In this document: piece by piece, positions 7,393 to 16,133 of the stretch
How the letters are laid out: each line of letters starts with the position of its first letter
How positions within the stretch are numbered: the stretch's first letter is position 1
Assembly (NCBI RefSeq): GCF_018128905.1
Contig: NZ_CP063808.1
Location: forward strand, 7,874,001-7,938,000
DNA from: Streptomyces sp. A2-16
GTDB lineage: Bacteria > Actinomycetota > Actinomycetes > Streptomycetales > Streptomycetaceae
Direction of reading: 5' to 3'
DNA length: 64,000 bases
Translations under genes and position numbers: made by a program
The notes under the pieces: model-generated
Databases searched by the model: none
What the model was told of the DNA's origin: nothing
Seen by the model: only the letters and a program-made list of their open reading frames with translations

Positions 7393-9857
7393 AGGGTGAC
7401 CGCCTTGCCGTCGGCGCCCGTCGCGCCCCGCGTGTACTTGGGGTGGATCAACCCCACACAGGTGTAGGGCAGTTCGGCGACCTCTTCCACCGGGACACCT
7501 CTCTGCTCGGCCAACAGGCGTACGTGGTCCAGGTCCGCGCCCGCTCCGGCCCTGGCCAGGATCTTCCAGGGCACCCGGCGCAACAGCACCCGGGTCGTCT
7601 CGCCGACGCCCGGCTTGACGAGGTTGACGTCGTGGATGCCGTACTCCTCACTGATGCGTTCGACGGCGGCCCAGCCCTCCCAGGTGGGCTCGCGGTCACC
7701 GGCGAGCAGTTCCTTCACGGTGGCGTCAACGGCGTCCGCGACCTCCGGGAAACGGGCCGCCACCGCGTCCAGGAAGTCCACCGACACGTCGGCGCCCGCG
7801 AGTTCGCGGTAGAACTTCGCGCCGTGGAAGTCGTCGGGGCCGACCAGGTCCGCGCGCAGGACCGTGCGCGAGATCAGGCCGGACACCGTGGAGTTGAGGC
7901 AGGCGGAGGGGATGAGGAAGTCCTCACGGGTGCCGTAGGTCCGCACGCACGAGCCCGGGTCGGCGAGTACGGCGATCTCCGGGTCGAAGCCGACGGGCCC
8001 GCCCTCGGCCTCGAACTTCCTGACCGCTTCGGTCAGTTCGCGGGTGATCGCGCCCTTGCCGGTCCAGCCGTCGACGAAGACGACGTCGGCCGGGTCGTGA
8101 TGTTCGGCCAGCCAGCGCAGGGCGTTGGCGTCGATACCGCGGCCGCGGACGATCGACACGGCGTAGTGCGGCAGTTCGAGGCCGTGGCGGAACCGCGCCC
8201 AGCGGCGCATCAGCACACCGACGGGGGTGCCGGCGCGGGCGAGGGAGACGAGGACGGGCCGGGGCGAGCGCTCCTGCAGCACGATCTCCGTGACGGCGCC
8301 GACGGCCTGCGCGAGCCTCGCGGAGGACTCCTCGAGGGCCAGCCGGAACAACTCCTGGTACTGGTCGCTCGGCTGGTACTCCATCGGCAGCGACTCCGCG
8401 TAGTGCGCGCCGCCGCTCTGGATGGCCTCCTCGCGCTCCTCGGTCGGCGCCTCCAGGGTGACGTCCGAGAGGTCCTGGAGCAGCCAGCCGACGTCCTCCG
8501 GGGCGTACGAGGAGAAGGCGGGGCCGCGGAGGGGCTCGGGGAGCATGGGGGGCCTTTCGGGGGTGTGGCTGGGGACGACGACGAGGACGACCCGCCGGGT
8601 GTGCGCGGCGAGTTGGGCCAGGAGGCCGTCGGGGGCGTGCAGTTCGGGGGTGTCGGCGGTGGAGTCGACGACCGCGACCACCGCGTCGAAACCGGCGCCG
8701 GCGACGTTGTAGGCGTAGCGGTCGCCGGGGCCGTCGGCCGGGTCGTCGTGGGCCGGGAAGGTGAGGCGGGTGCGGATCGCGTATCCCGGGTCGTCCACGG
8801 CGAGGACGGGGCTGCGGGTGGTCGTCGAGTACGTCACCTCGACGTCCGCGGCGACCTGTTCGAACTCTCGGGCGAGCCTCAGGGGGGCGTACATCAGTTC
8901 TTCGAAGCCGAGGACGTGCACGCGGCGCGTATCGGCCGGGAGGGCCTCGGCCAGGCGGGCGGCCATCGCGGGGAGGGCGTTCTCCAGGCGTATTCGGTGT
9001 GCCGGAGTGAAGCCGTGGCGGCCGCCGTCGGGGAGGTCACGGGGCCAGGACAGATCCACGCGGTCGAATGCCGGGTGCGGGCCGGTGGGGGCTTGTCGCG
9101 CAGTTCCCCGCGCCCCTGAGTGGGTTCCCTCGAACCTCGCCACAAGGTCCTGCCCCTTCTCCAACACCCCCTCCGGCAGCTTCACGGTGCCGGAGGCCGC
9201 CGCCACCAGGTCCACCCTCGCGCCTATCTCCCCGGCGAAGTCGTCCAGACGCCCCGCGTCCTCCTCCGACCGCATGTCCACCAGGGCGACCACCACGTAC
9301 CGTCCCCGCGGATGCCGTCCGTGCAGATCCCGGATCGTGTTCAGGACCGTGTTGCCCGTCGAGAACTCGTCGTCCACGAGGACCAGGGGGCCGCCCCCTG
9401 CCAGCAGGGCCGGGTCCTCCGGCAGCAGGAGGTGACTCGTGGCGTGGGAGTGGGACTCCTCGAAGCCGCCCGCGGGGGCGACGCCGGGGACCGGGCGGCG
9501 GGTGGAGTGGAGGTAGGGGGCGAGGGCGATGCCGTCGGCGACGGAGTGGCCGAGGCCCGTCGCCGTCTCCGCGTAGCCGAGGACGACCGCGCGGGCCGCC
9601 TCCTCGTCGCCGAGCAGGTCGCGGACCCTGCGGCCCAGCGCGAAGCCATGGCCGTAGACCACCGACGGCGACTGCGGGACGTGTTTGCCCAGCACGTTGG
9701 AGACCAGCAGATGGGCCCGCTTGGGGTTGCGGCGCAGGGCCAGCCCGAGCAGGTCGGTCAGCCGGCTGTCGCCCACGAGTTCGACGCCGAGCCGGTCGGC
9801 GACCCACGTCCCCGACCAGACCTCGCCCGGTGTCCCGTCGTTCACTGCCTTGTTCAT
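7389..9857 (-). CDS. Phosphoribosyltransferase-StiP-PELOTA fusion protein (Ter cluster)
   Basis: 822 residues from the ATG at 9857, which has AAGGGA upstream; a GTG at 9875 is less likely. Residues about 10-245 are a type I phosphoribosyltransferase with the PRPP motif VLVDDEFSTGNT (about 159-170). Residues about 265-460 fit the TRSP region found next to it in Ter systems. Residues about 480-715 match the PF11202 family, named both PRTase_1 and StiP: SGGAHY, VDGWTGKG and a conserved Cys in SACLNST (near 653). The last 90 residues resemble the PELOTA RNA-binding domain. These parts are often separate genes, so the full fusion is notable. A typical Streptomyces repeat is translated at about 246-259, between the first two modules. 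Confidence 0.85.
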   Translation of the reverse strand: MNKAVNDGTPGEVWSGTWVADRLGVELVGDSRLTDLLGLALRRNPKRAHLLVSNVLGKHVPQSPSVVYGHGFALGRRVRDLLGDEEAARAVVLGYAETATGLGHSVADGIALAPYLHSTRRPVPGVAPAGGFEESHSHATSHLLLPEDPALLAGGGPLVLVDDEFSTGNTVLNTIRDLHGRHPRGRYVVVALVDMRSEEDAGRLDDFAGEIGARVDLVAAASGTVKLPEGVLEKGQDLVARFEGTHSGARGTARQAPTGPHPAFDRVDLSWPRDLPDGGRHGFTPAHRIRLENALPAMAARLAEALPADTRRVHVLGFEELMYAPLRLAREFEQVAADVEVTYSTTTRSPVLAVDDPGYAIRTRLTFPAHDDPADGPGDRYAYNVAGAGFDAVVAVVDSTADTPELHAPDGLLAQLAAHTRRVVLVVVPSHTPERPPMLPEPLRGPAFSSYAPEDVGWLLQDLSDVTLEAPTEEREEAIQSGGAHYAESLPMEYQPSDQYQELFRLALEESSARLAQAVGAVTEIVLQERSPRPVLVSLARAGTPVGVLMRRWARFRHGLELPHYAVSIVRGRGIDANALRWLAEHHDPADVVFVDGWTGKGAITRELTEAVRKFEAEGGPVGFDPEIAVLADPGSCVRTYGTREDFLIPSACLNSTVSGLISRTVLRADLVGPDDFHGAKFYRELAGADVSVDFLDAVAARFPEVADAVDATVKELLAGDREPTWEGWAAVERISEEYGIHDVNLVKPGVGETTRVLLRRVPWKILARAGAGADLDHVRLLAEQRGVPVEEVAELPYTCVGLIHPKYTRGATGADGKAVTL
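9085..9119 (-). repeat. Streptomyces short GC-rich repeat inside the PRTase-StiP gene
   Basis: The plus strand reads GGGGGCTTGTCGCGCAGTTC followed by CCCGCGCCCCTG, a sequence I recognise as a frequent intergenic repeat in Streptomyces chromosomes. Here it lies inside a coding region and is read in frame as SGARGTARQAPTG, in the linker between the phosphoribosyltransferase and TRSP-like regions. A more divergent relative sits at about 19663-19690, after aceE. Confidence 0.55.
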
Positions 9858-9881
9858 GCGTCCCTTGGTGTTCACGGATGA

Positions 9882-11045
9882 TCAGCCGGAGATTCCGGCG
9901 GCGAGCAGCTCCACGAAGCCGATGTCCTCGTTGGCCACCCCGAAGACCTCGGCGCGCAGCAGGGTCCGTTCGGCCCAGGCGCGATGCGGCTTCACTTCGT
10001 TCATCTTGTTCGTGTACTGCGACCTCAGCACTCCGCCGCCGCCGCGCTCGGGCCGCAGGATGTCCTGGGCGTCGCTGAACTCCTCGTGGCTGACCACGGA
10101 CAGCGCGTGCACGGGCAGGACGTGGGAGGGGTGGATGCAGGTCTTGCCGAGCAGGCCGTTGGCCTGGTCGAGGGTGATCTCGCGCAGCAGGCCGTCCATG
10201 GCGTGCTCGATGAGGGCCTCGCGCAGTTCCTCGGCCTGGCCCTCCAGGAACGGGCTGCGGCGCAGCTGCGGCTTGAACATGCGCTCCTGGACCCGGAAGT
10301 ACTCCCAGACCGGCCCGGTGACCGTGAAGCCGGTGCCGTCGGCGCGGCCCAGCATGTTCACCACGTCGGCGATCACGGAGGCGACGATCTGGACGTCCCA
10401 GGCGGTCATGTCGGGGGCGCGGCGAAGCCCGTAGGAGGAGCAGAAGTCGGTGACACCGAGGCGGAGCGCCAGAACCCGCTCGCGGTACTTGTCGACCGCG
10501 CGCGCGATGCCCTCCAGGGTCTCTACGCGCGTCTCCCGGTAGAGCAGCTCCGGCGACTCCAGCACGGGCATGGCGAACAGCCGGTGTCCGCTCGCGGCCT
10601 CGGCGGCGGAGAGTGCCTCCAGGAAGGGGATGCCGCGCTCCTCGGTGAACTTCGGGAGAACGAATCCGGACAGCAGCCGGACCGCGGGACCGAGCCGTCG
10701 TACGAGATCGGGTATCTGCTCGGGGTGGCGGACCCGGATGAAGAGCAGCGGCAGGTCCACCCGCCGGTCCGCGAGGTCGGTGAACTGCCGGACGAGGTTC
10801 TCCTCACCCTCGGCGACGTCCTCGTCACCGATCGAGTCCTCCAGGCACAGCACCATCGAGACCACGCCGAGCCCTGCCTGTTTGACGATGTCGTCGGCGA
10901 GCCGCGGCCGCGTGGCCGGACTGTAGAGCGTGGCGCCCAGGGCCGCGGAGAGCAGCCGGGCCGGGGAGTCCGCGGTGAACTCGCAGGGCTCCCGGTGGAA
11001 GAGGCGCTGCCGCACCTCCGGGGCAATGTGCCCGAAATGACGCAT
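9882..11045 (-). CDS. HpcH/HpaI (citrate lyase beta-like) aldolase, Ter cluster
   Basis: 387 residues. The ATG at 11045 is preceded by GGGGGAG. CLEDSIGDED carries the acidic residues typical of CitE-like TIM barrels, and later Arg/Glu motifs (RVRHPEQ, MPVLESPELLY, LRLGVTDF) fit a Mg-dependent C-C lyase or synthase. It lies 24 bp upstream of the fusion gene on the same strand, forming an operon aldolase - PRTase/StiP - HAD. By family knowledge of Ter systems it probably helps build a small metabolite from an acyl or oxo-acid precursor. The exact reaction cannot be read from the sequence. Confidence 0.88.
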   Translation of the reverse strand: MRHFGHIAPEVRQRLFHREPCEFTADSPARLLSAALGATLYSPATRPRLADDIVKQAGLGVVSMVLCLEDSIGDEDVAEGEENLVRQFTDLADRRVDLPLLFIRVRHPEQIPDLVRRLGPAVRLLSGFVLPKFTEERGIPFLEALSAAEAASGHRLFAMPVLESPELLYRETRVETLEGIARAVDKYRERVLALRLGVTDFCSSYGLRRAPDMTAWDVQIVASVIADVVNMLGRADGTGFTVTGPVWEYFRVQERMFKPQLRRSPFLEGQAEELREALIEHAMDGLLREITLDQANGLLGKTCIHPSHVLPVHALSVVSHEEFSDAQDILRPERGGGGVLRSQYTNKMNEVKPHRAWAERTLLRAEVFGVANEDIGFVELLAAGISG

Positions 11046-11252
11046 ATGACTCCCCCGTGGCAGTTGTGCCACCTGTGATCCTGTTCGCAGGTGGCCGGTA
11101 ATAGTACGTAGGTACCCATGTCTCAGGTTCCCACCGGGCATGAATTTCAGGTAACGCAGACGAACACGGCCATGTCGACACCGGTACGACATGAACCGTT
11201 CTCCCGTACCCCCGCGTTGTCGTGACCAGGACCGAGAGGGCAGGATGACCGC

Positions 11253-12050
11253 ATGACGCACGCCATGCTGAAAGGGTCGAACGTCCCGCTGGAAGCCACC
11301 ACGGTACGCGCCGTGCTGCGCTGGGCGCCCGGGCAGGGGGTCCCGGTCGTCGACGCCTCGGCGCTCCTCCTCGGCCCCGACGGTTGCGTGCGGTCCGACG
11401 AGGACTTCGTCTTCTACAACCAGCCCCGGCACCCCTCCGGGAAGGTCTGGCTCCTCGGCAAGAAACGCGTCGCCGAGGGTCCCACCGACACGATCCAGAC
11501 AGATCTCGCCGGTGTCGAGCCCGACGTCAGCCAGATTCTCCTGGTCGCATCGGTGGACGACGCTTCGGTGGACGACGCCACGTTCGGCCGGGTACAGGGC
11601 CTGCGCATTCTGCTGTACGACGCCTCCGTCGCCGACGGAGAACCGCTGCTCTACTTCGACATCAAGCCGGAGACGGGCCAGGAGACGGCCCTGATCTGCG
11701 GCGAGCTGTACCGCCGCGGCGAGGGCTGGAAGTTCCGCGCGCTGGGCGAGGGCTATGTGGAGGGCCTGCAGGGCCTGGCCACGCACCACGGCATCGTGGT
11801 CGACGAGTCCGACCTCGCGGAGGTCCCGTCCCAGCCCGAGCCCGCCTCGTTCCCCCTCCCCCCGGAGCAGCCCGCCCAGTCGGCCACCTCGGTGCCCACC
11901 CAGCCCGCCTACGGCTACCCCCAGCAGGCGACCCCGGCGACGGCCCCGGTGCCGGCGTCGGGCTACGGCTATCCGCCGCCGGTGGCTCCGGTGCCGGCCG
12001 GGGCGGAGTTCCGCATGCCTCCCCAGGGGCCGCAGTTCATCGGGCGGTAG
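11253..12050 (+). CDS. TerD-family protein with proline-rich tail
   Basis: 265 residues. The TerD domain covers about 1-185 (VDASALLL, DEDFVFYNQ, FGRVQGLRI, ETALICGELYRRGEGWKFRALGEGY). The remaining 80 residues are Pro/Ala/Gln/Tyr-rich and low-complexity. Compared with the two paralogues at 14173-15451, the Ca-binding loops are degraded: the DFDLDAS segment has become VPVVDAS, and the HTGDNLTGEGEGDDE loop has become a basic segment with no acidic cluster. It probably binds Ca poorly and may act as an adaptor. It is divergent from the aldolase operon with a 207-bp shared upstream region. Confidence 0.88.
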   Translation: MTHAMLKGSNVPLEATTVRAVLRWAPGQGVPVVDASALLLGPDGCVRSDEDFVFYNQPRHPSGKVWLLGKKRVAEGPTDTIQTDLAGVEPDVSQILLVASVDDASVDDATFGRVQGLRILLYDASVADGEPLLYFDIKPETGQETALICGELYRRGEGWKFRALGEGYVEGLQGLATHHGIVVDESDLAEVPSQPEPASFPLPPEQPAQSATSVPTQPAYGYPQQATPATAPVPASGYGYPPPVAPVPAGAEFRMPPQGPQFIGR

Positions 12051-12056
12051 CGGCGC

Positions 12057-12794
12057 TCACCGGTCCGCCTTCGTCTTGTAGCCCCGCCCCCACTGGAGCC
12101 CCCACCCGTACAACCGGTCCAGCTCGCCCTGGAACCCGTACACGAACTGCACCTCACGCCGTACGACGAGCTCGCCCTTGATGTTCTCGATCATCACCAC
12201 CGCGCAGGACCGGGCCTGGGGGTGGCGCTCGTCGAGGCCTATCTCGATCCGCGGGCCGTTGCTCGGGTAGAGCGTCACGATCGCGTGCGTGCGGTCGAAC
12301 GCCGGGGTCTGGTCGTAGATGTACACGAAGACCAGCAGCCGCTTGATCTGGTCCCGGTGATCGAGGTTGACGTACATCGTCTCGCCGGACGCCGAACCGA
12401 ACCGGTCGTCCCCGCTGAGCTTGACGTAGGGGGGCGCGTTCACGTCGCCCAGCAGCCCGCCCAGGGGCTGGACGACGCCCTTGGTGCCGTCGGCCAGCTC
12501 GTACAGACACCCGAGGTCGAGGTCGACGTTGACCATGCTCTGGCTGTGCCCGAGGACCTCCGGCGGCTTGAGCGCCTTGAAGGGGTGCCTCAGCAGCGAC
12601 TCCCGCTGCGAGCCGCCGATGTCGGAGGTCCGCATCCGCCAGGTCAGGTTGACGCGGAGGTTCCCGGTCGCCGCCCCCTGTTTGGTGAGCGAGACGCGGT
12701 TGTGCCGCTTGGTCAGTTCGATCGCGTTGCTGGCCGCGCTGCCCGAGTCGAAGTCGACCTCGCGGCCGCCGCGGAGTCCGTCCAAGAAGCCCAT
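12057..12794 (-). CDS. TerA-type tellurium-resistance family protein
   Basis: 245 residues. The ATG at 12794 has GGGGGCGGGA upstream; a GTG at 12806 is an alternative. The protein contains NRVSLTKQG, NLRVNLTW, a VDLDLGCLYEL block with acidic residues, YVKLSGDDRFG, LLVFVYIYDQTPAF and a C-terminal FVYGFQGELDRLYGWGLQWGRG. This order matches TerA/TerF-like members of the TerD superfamily. They are thought to form membrane-associated Ca-responsive complexes with TerC-like proteins, which are encoded just upstream here. It is convergent with the proline-rich TerD gene, with 6 bp between the stops. Confidence 0.82.
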   Translation of the reverse strand: MGFLDGLRGGREVDFDSGSAASNAIELTKRHNRVSLTKQGAATGNLRVNLTWRMRTSDIGGSQRESLLRHPFKALKPPEVLGHSQSMVNVDLDLGCLYELADGTKGVVQPLGGLLGDVNAPPYVKLSGDDRFGSASGETMYVNLDHRDQIKRLLVFVYIYDQTPAFDRTHAIVTLYPSNGPRIEIGLDERHPQARSCAVVMIENIKGELVVRREVQFVYGFQGELDRLYGWGLQWGRGYKTKADR

Positions 12795-12842
12795 TCCCGC
12801 CCCCACCCTCGCTTTGGAAAACCGGCGTCACCTGGAAAACCC

Positions 12843-12871
12843 GCGGGGCGGCCGGAGCCCGGCCGCCCCGC
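12843..12871 (-). terminator. Perfect 13-bp-stem hairpin after the TerC-like gene
   Basis: GCGGGGCGGCCGG and its exact complement are separated by a 3-nt loop, between the TerC-like stop and the TerA-like start. It probably ends TerC-like transcription and separates it from the TerA-like gene. Confidence 0.7.
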
Positions 12872-12898
12872 TCAGAGCGTTCCTCACCAGGGAGGGTG

Positions 12899-14047
12899 TC
12901 ACACCCCGGACGAGACCTCAGTCTTGTCGTCCGAGCCCTGGGCTTTTCCCTCGGCGGCCGCGAGCGCCTTGTTGCGGCGGACCGAGGACCAGAAGGACCA
13001 GCCGATCAGGATCACCCCGACCATGCCCGTGATGAGCTCGTGGATCTCGTACTGGATGGTGACCATCAGGATCACGGCGAGGGCGCCGATCGCGTAGTGG
13101 GCGCCGTGCTCCAGGTAGACGTAGTCGTCGAGGGTGCCCTGGCGGACCAGGTACACGGTCAGCGAACGGACGTACATCGCGCCGATGCCGAGGCCCAGCG
13201 CCATCAGGACGATGTCGTTGGTGATGGCGAACGCGCCGATCACACCGTCGAAGGAGAAGGAGGCGTCGAGGACCTCCAGGTAGAGGAACATGAAGAACGC
13301 GGCCTGGCCCGCCAGCTTGATCGCCGACTTGGGCTTGCCCTCGCGCTCGGCCCGTTCCTCCTCCTCGTGCTCGCGTTCCTCCTCCTCTTCGAGTTTGTCC
13401 TCGAAGTAGCCGGAGAGACCGCCGACGATCATGTAGGTGATCAGGCCCGCGATACCGGAGATCAGAACGGTCTGCGCCTTGTCGACATGCGCGCCGCCGT
13501 GCTGGTGGGCGTGGGTGGCGAAGGTGAAGGCGGTGACCATCAGGACGATCAGCGCGATGCAGACCGACAGCATGTCGACCTTGCCGAGCTTGGCCAGCGG
13601 CCGCTCCAGCCAGGCCAGCCACTTGATGTCCCGGTCCTCGAAGATGAAGTCCAGGAAGATCATCAGCAGGAACATGCCACCGAACGCGGCGATCGCCGGG
13701 TGCGCGTCGGTCACCAGCTCCTGGTAGTGGTCCTTGTTGTTGAGCGCGAGGTCGACGGCCTCGATGGGCCCCATCTTGGCGCTGATCGCGACGATGACGA
13801 CGGGGAAGACCAGCCGCATGCCGAACACGGCGATCAGGACGCCGATCGTGAGGAAGATCTTCTGCCAGAAGGCATTCATCTTCTTCAGGATTCCGGCGTT
13901 GACCACCGCGTTGTCGAACGACAGGGAGATCTCGAGGACGGAGAGGATCGCCACGACACCGAAGCCTTCCCACCCCCCGTAGAAGACCGCAGCGACCAGG
14001 CCGAGCGCGGTGACCGCGAACGACCAGCCGAAGGTTTTGAGAACCAC
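12899..14047 (-). CDS. TerC-like integral membrane protein (DUF475)
   Basis: 382 residues with about eight to nine hydrophobic segments. Conserved acidic membrane motifs are LEISLSFDNAVVNA (first repeat) and EVLDASFSFDGVIGAF (second repeat), the duplicated pattern of the TerC/LysE-type DUF475 family implicated in metal (Mn/Ca) transport. A cytoplasmic loop near residues 220-250 is extremely charged, with a run of Glu and Arg. The start is GTG with GGGTAG upstream. It lies 125 bp after the TerD gene on the same strand. It is the likely membrane anchor of the TerD proteins; that link is inference from other Ter systems. Confidence 0.9.
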   Translation of the reverse strand: MVLKTFGWSFAVTALGLVAAVFYGGWEGFGVVAILSVLEISLSFDNAVVNAGILKKMNAFWQKIFLTIGVLIAVFGMRLVFPVVIVAISAKMGPIEAVDLALNNKDHYQELVTDAHPAIAAFGGMFLLMIFLDFIFEDRDIKWLAWLERPLAKLGKVDMLSVCIALIVLMVTAFTFATHAHQHGGAHVDKAQTVLISGIAGLITYMIVGGLSGYFEDKLEEEEEREHEEEERAEREGKPKSAIKLAGQAAFFMFLYLEVLDASFSFDGVIGAFAITNDIVLMALGLGIGAMYVRSLTVYLVRQGTLDDYVYLEHGAHYAIGALAVILMVTIQYEIHELITGMVGVILIGWSFWSSVRRNKALAAAEGKAQGSDDKTEVSSGV

Positions 14048-14172
14048 TGGCTACCCAATCCGTACGTGTACGGGGTTCCCCCGTGCCGCACTCGGCTTTA
14101 CGAAACTTTGAAGCGAAGTGTAGTCGGGCACCCTCGAAGCCCTGCCCGGCCCCGGCTTTTGCTCATATCGCG

Positions 14173-14748
14173 TTACGAGACGTTGACCCCGAAGTCGAGG
14201 GCGATGCCCCTGAGGCCGGACGCGTACCCCTGTCCGACCGCCCTGAACTTCCACTCGCCCTGGTAGCGGTAGAGCTCGCCGAAGATCATCGCGGTCTCGG
14301 TGGAGGCGTCCTCGGAGAGGTCGTAGCGGGCCAGTTCCTGGCCGTCGGCCTGGTTGACCACACGGATGAAGGCGTTGCTGACCTGACCGAAGGTCTGGCC
14401 GCGGTTGTCGGCGTCATGGATGGAGACCGGGAAGACGATCTTGTCGCAGGCGGCCGGCACCTTGGAGAGGTCGACGAGGATCGACTCGTCGTCGCCCTCG
14501 CCCTCACCGGTGAGGTTGTCACCGGTGTGCTCGACCGAGCCGTCCGGGCTCTTGAGCTGGTTGTAGAAGACGAAGTATTCGTCACCCAGGACCCGACCGC
14601 TGCTGCACATCAGGGCGCTGGCGTCGAGGTCGAAGTCGGCTCCGGTGGTGGAGCGCGCGTCCCAGCCGAGTCCGACCATCACCTGGGTGAGGTTGGGTGC
14701 GGCCTTGGACAGGGAGACGTTTCCCCCCTTGGCGAGCGTGACGCCCAT
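14173..14748 (-). CDS. terD: TerD-family calcium-binding stress protein (copy 1)
   Basis: 191 residues, the standard TerD length. It starts MGVTLAKGGNVSLSKAAP. Ca ligands are intact: DFDLDASAL and the acidic loop HTGDNLTGEGEGDDES. The ending GELYRYQGEWKFRAVGQGY.SGL..IA.DFGV is diagnostic. GGGAGGG precedes the ATG. It is clearly a paralogue of the next gene and probably arose by tandem duplication. TerD proteins in Streptomyces are abundant cytosolic or membrane-peripheral stress proteins; resistance to tellurite itself is not implied. Confidence 0.94.
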   Translation of the reverse strand: MGVTLAKGGNVSLSKAAPNLTQVMVGLGWDARSTTGADFDLDASALMCSSGRVLGDEYFVFYNQLKSPDGSVEHTGDNLTGEGEGDDESILVDLSKVPAACDKIVFPVSIHDADNRGQTFGQVSNAFIRVVNQADGQELARYDLSEDASTETAMIFGELYRYQGEWKFRAVGQGYASGLRGIALDFGVNVS

Positions 14749-14793
14749 GTGCTGTTCCCTCCCCGAGAGTGTGCTTCTGTGCTGTACCTGCAC

Positions 14794-14828
14794 GTCCGGC
14801 GCCGCACGCAAACGGTGCGGCGCCGGAC
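14794..14828 (-). terminator. Hairpin between the two terD genes
   Basis: A perfect 14-bp stem (GTCCGGCGCCGCAC and its complement) with a 7-nt loop lies in the 127-bp gap between the paralogues. It probably terminates the upstream copy or stabilises its mRNA. Confidence 0.7.
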
Positions 14829-14875
14829 GAAGAGTCGTTCGAGCCGGTCCCAGGGTCTGCCCGGCGGGGCAGGTC

Positions 14876-15451
14876 CTAGACGTTGACGCCGAAGTCCTGC
14901 GCGATGCCGCGCAGGCCCGAGGCGTAGCCCTGGCCGATGGCACGGAACTTCCACTCGGCGCCGTTGCGGTAGAGCTCGCCGAAGACCATCGCCGTTTCCG
15001 TGGACGCGTCCTCGGAGAGGTCGTAGCGGGCGATCTCGGCGCCGCCGGCCTGGTTGACGACGCGGATGAACGCGTTGCGCACCTGGCCGAAGGACTGCTG
15101 GCGGTTCTCGGCGTCGTAGATCGAGACCGGGAAGACGATCTTGTCGACGTCGGCCGGGACGCCGGCCAGGTCGACCTTGATCTGCTCGTCGTCGCCCTCG
15201 CCCTCACCGGTGAGGTTGTCACCGGTGTGCTCGACCGAGCCGTCCGCGCTCTTGAGGTTGTTGAAGAAGACGAAGTTCGCGTCGCTCGCGACCTTGCCCG
15301 CCGGGTTCAGCAGCAGTGCGCTGGCGTCCAGGTCGAAGTCGGTGCCGGTCGTGGTGCGGACGTCCCACCCCAGACCCACGATGACCGCGGTCAGGCCCGG
15401 GGCCTCCTTGGTCAGCGATACATTGCCGCCCTTGCTGAGGCTGACTCCCAC
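14876..15451 (-). CDS. terD: TerD-family calcium-binding stress protein (copy 2)
   Basis: 191 residues from the GTG at 15451, which has GGAGG 6 nt upstream. It begins VGVSLSKGGNVSLTKEAP and keeps all acidic Ca-binding residues (DFDLDASAL; HTGDNLTGEGEGDDEQ). It has the same length as copy 1 and is very similar throughout, differing mostly in loops. It lies 114 bp downstream of a peroxiredoxin gene on the same strand, consistent with a general stress role. Confidence 0.94.
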   Translation of the reverse strand: MGVSLSKGGNVSLTKEAPGLTAVIVGLGWDVRTTTGTDFDLDASALLLNPAGKVASDANFVFFNNLKSADGSVEHTGDNLTGEGEGDDEQIKVDLAGVPADVDKIVFPVSIYDAENRQQSFGQVRNAFIRVVNQAGGAEIARYDLSEDASTETAMVFGELYRNGAEWKFRAIGQGYASGLRGIAQDFGVNV

Positions 15452-15565
15452 GAGTCCTCCATAGGTTTGCTGTTTCTGATGCTGTCGGATCAACGATTCG
15501 ATCCTAGTGACGGGTTCCCGGCACACGCAGTCCCTGGATGCGAACAATCACCGGGTGTCGAACAA

Positions 15566-16024
15566 TCAGAGGGTGTCGAGCGCCTTCACGTACTCGTTCA
15601 GGTCACGGGCGTCCGGCAGGGCGTTGACGACGGTCCAGCGGACCACGCCCTCCTTGTCGATGACGAAGGTGCCGCGGACCGCGCAGCCCTTGTCCTCGGC
15701 GAAGACGCCGTAGGCGCGCGAGACCTCGCCGTGCGGCCAGAAGTCGCTCAGCAGCGGGTACTCCAGGCCCTCCTGCTCGGCGAAGACGCGCAGGGTGTGG
15801 ATGGAGTCGTTGGAGACGGCGAGCAGCTGGGTCTCGCGGTCGGCGAACTGCGGAAGGTTGTCACGCAGCTCGCACAGCTCACCGGTGCAGACGCCGGTGA
15901 AGGCGAAGGGGTAGAAGAGCAGCACGACGTTCTTGCCGCCGCGGAAGTCGGACAGCCTCACGGTTCGGCCGTGGTTGTCCTTGAGCTCGAAGTCGGGGGC
16001 CTTTTCGCCGACCTGGATCGCCAT
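15566..16024 (-). CDS. AhpE/Bcp-type peroxiredoxin
   Basis: 152 residues with a thioredoxin fold. The peroxidatic Cys is in YPFAFTGVCTGELC, with the nearby second Cys as a possible resolving residue; the following Arg-rich part and the DxxG core fit AhpE. It should reduce H2O2 and organic peroxides in the cytosol using mycothiol or thioredoxin systems. The ATG at 16024 is preceded by AGGGACA. It stands between DUF3052 and terD copy 2, all on the minus strand. Confidence 0.92.
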   Translation of the reverse strand: MAIQVGEKAPDFELKDNHGRTVRLSDFRGGKNVVLLFYPFAFTGVCTGELCELRDNLPQFADRETQLLAVSNDSIHTLRVFAEQEGLEYPLLSDFWPHGEVSRAYGVFAEDKGCAVRGTFVIDKEGVVRWTVVNALPDARDLNEYVKALDTL

Positions 16025-16094
16025 CGCGTGGATGTCCCTTCGGGGGCTGTTCGAGTGACGCGACCACCCTACGCAGCGATCACCACGGGGAAAC

Positions 16095-16121
16095 GGACGG
16101 GCCGGTCGCGCCGGCCCGTCC
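16095..16121 (-). terminator. Hairpin after the DUF3052 gene
   Basis: An 11-bp perfect stem (GGACGGGCCGG with its complement) and a 5-nt loop lie immediately past the DUF3052 stop, without a strong U tract. This is typical of GC-rich Streptomyces terminators. Confidence 0.65.
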
Positions 16122-16133
16122 GGTCCCACAGGG

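Noticed and set aside
12057..15451. Dedicated tellurite resistance
   Set aside because: Ter-family genes are common stress genes in Streptomyces and do not by themselves indicate tellurite resistance.
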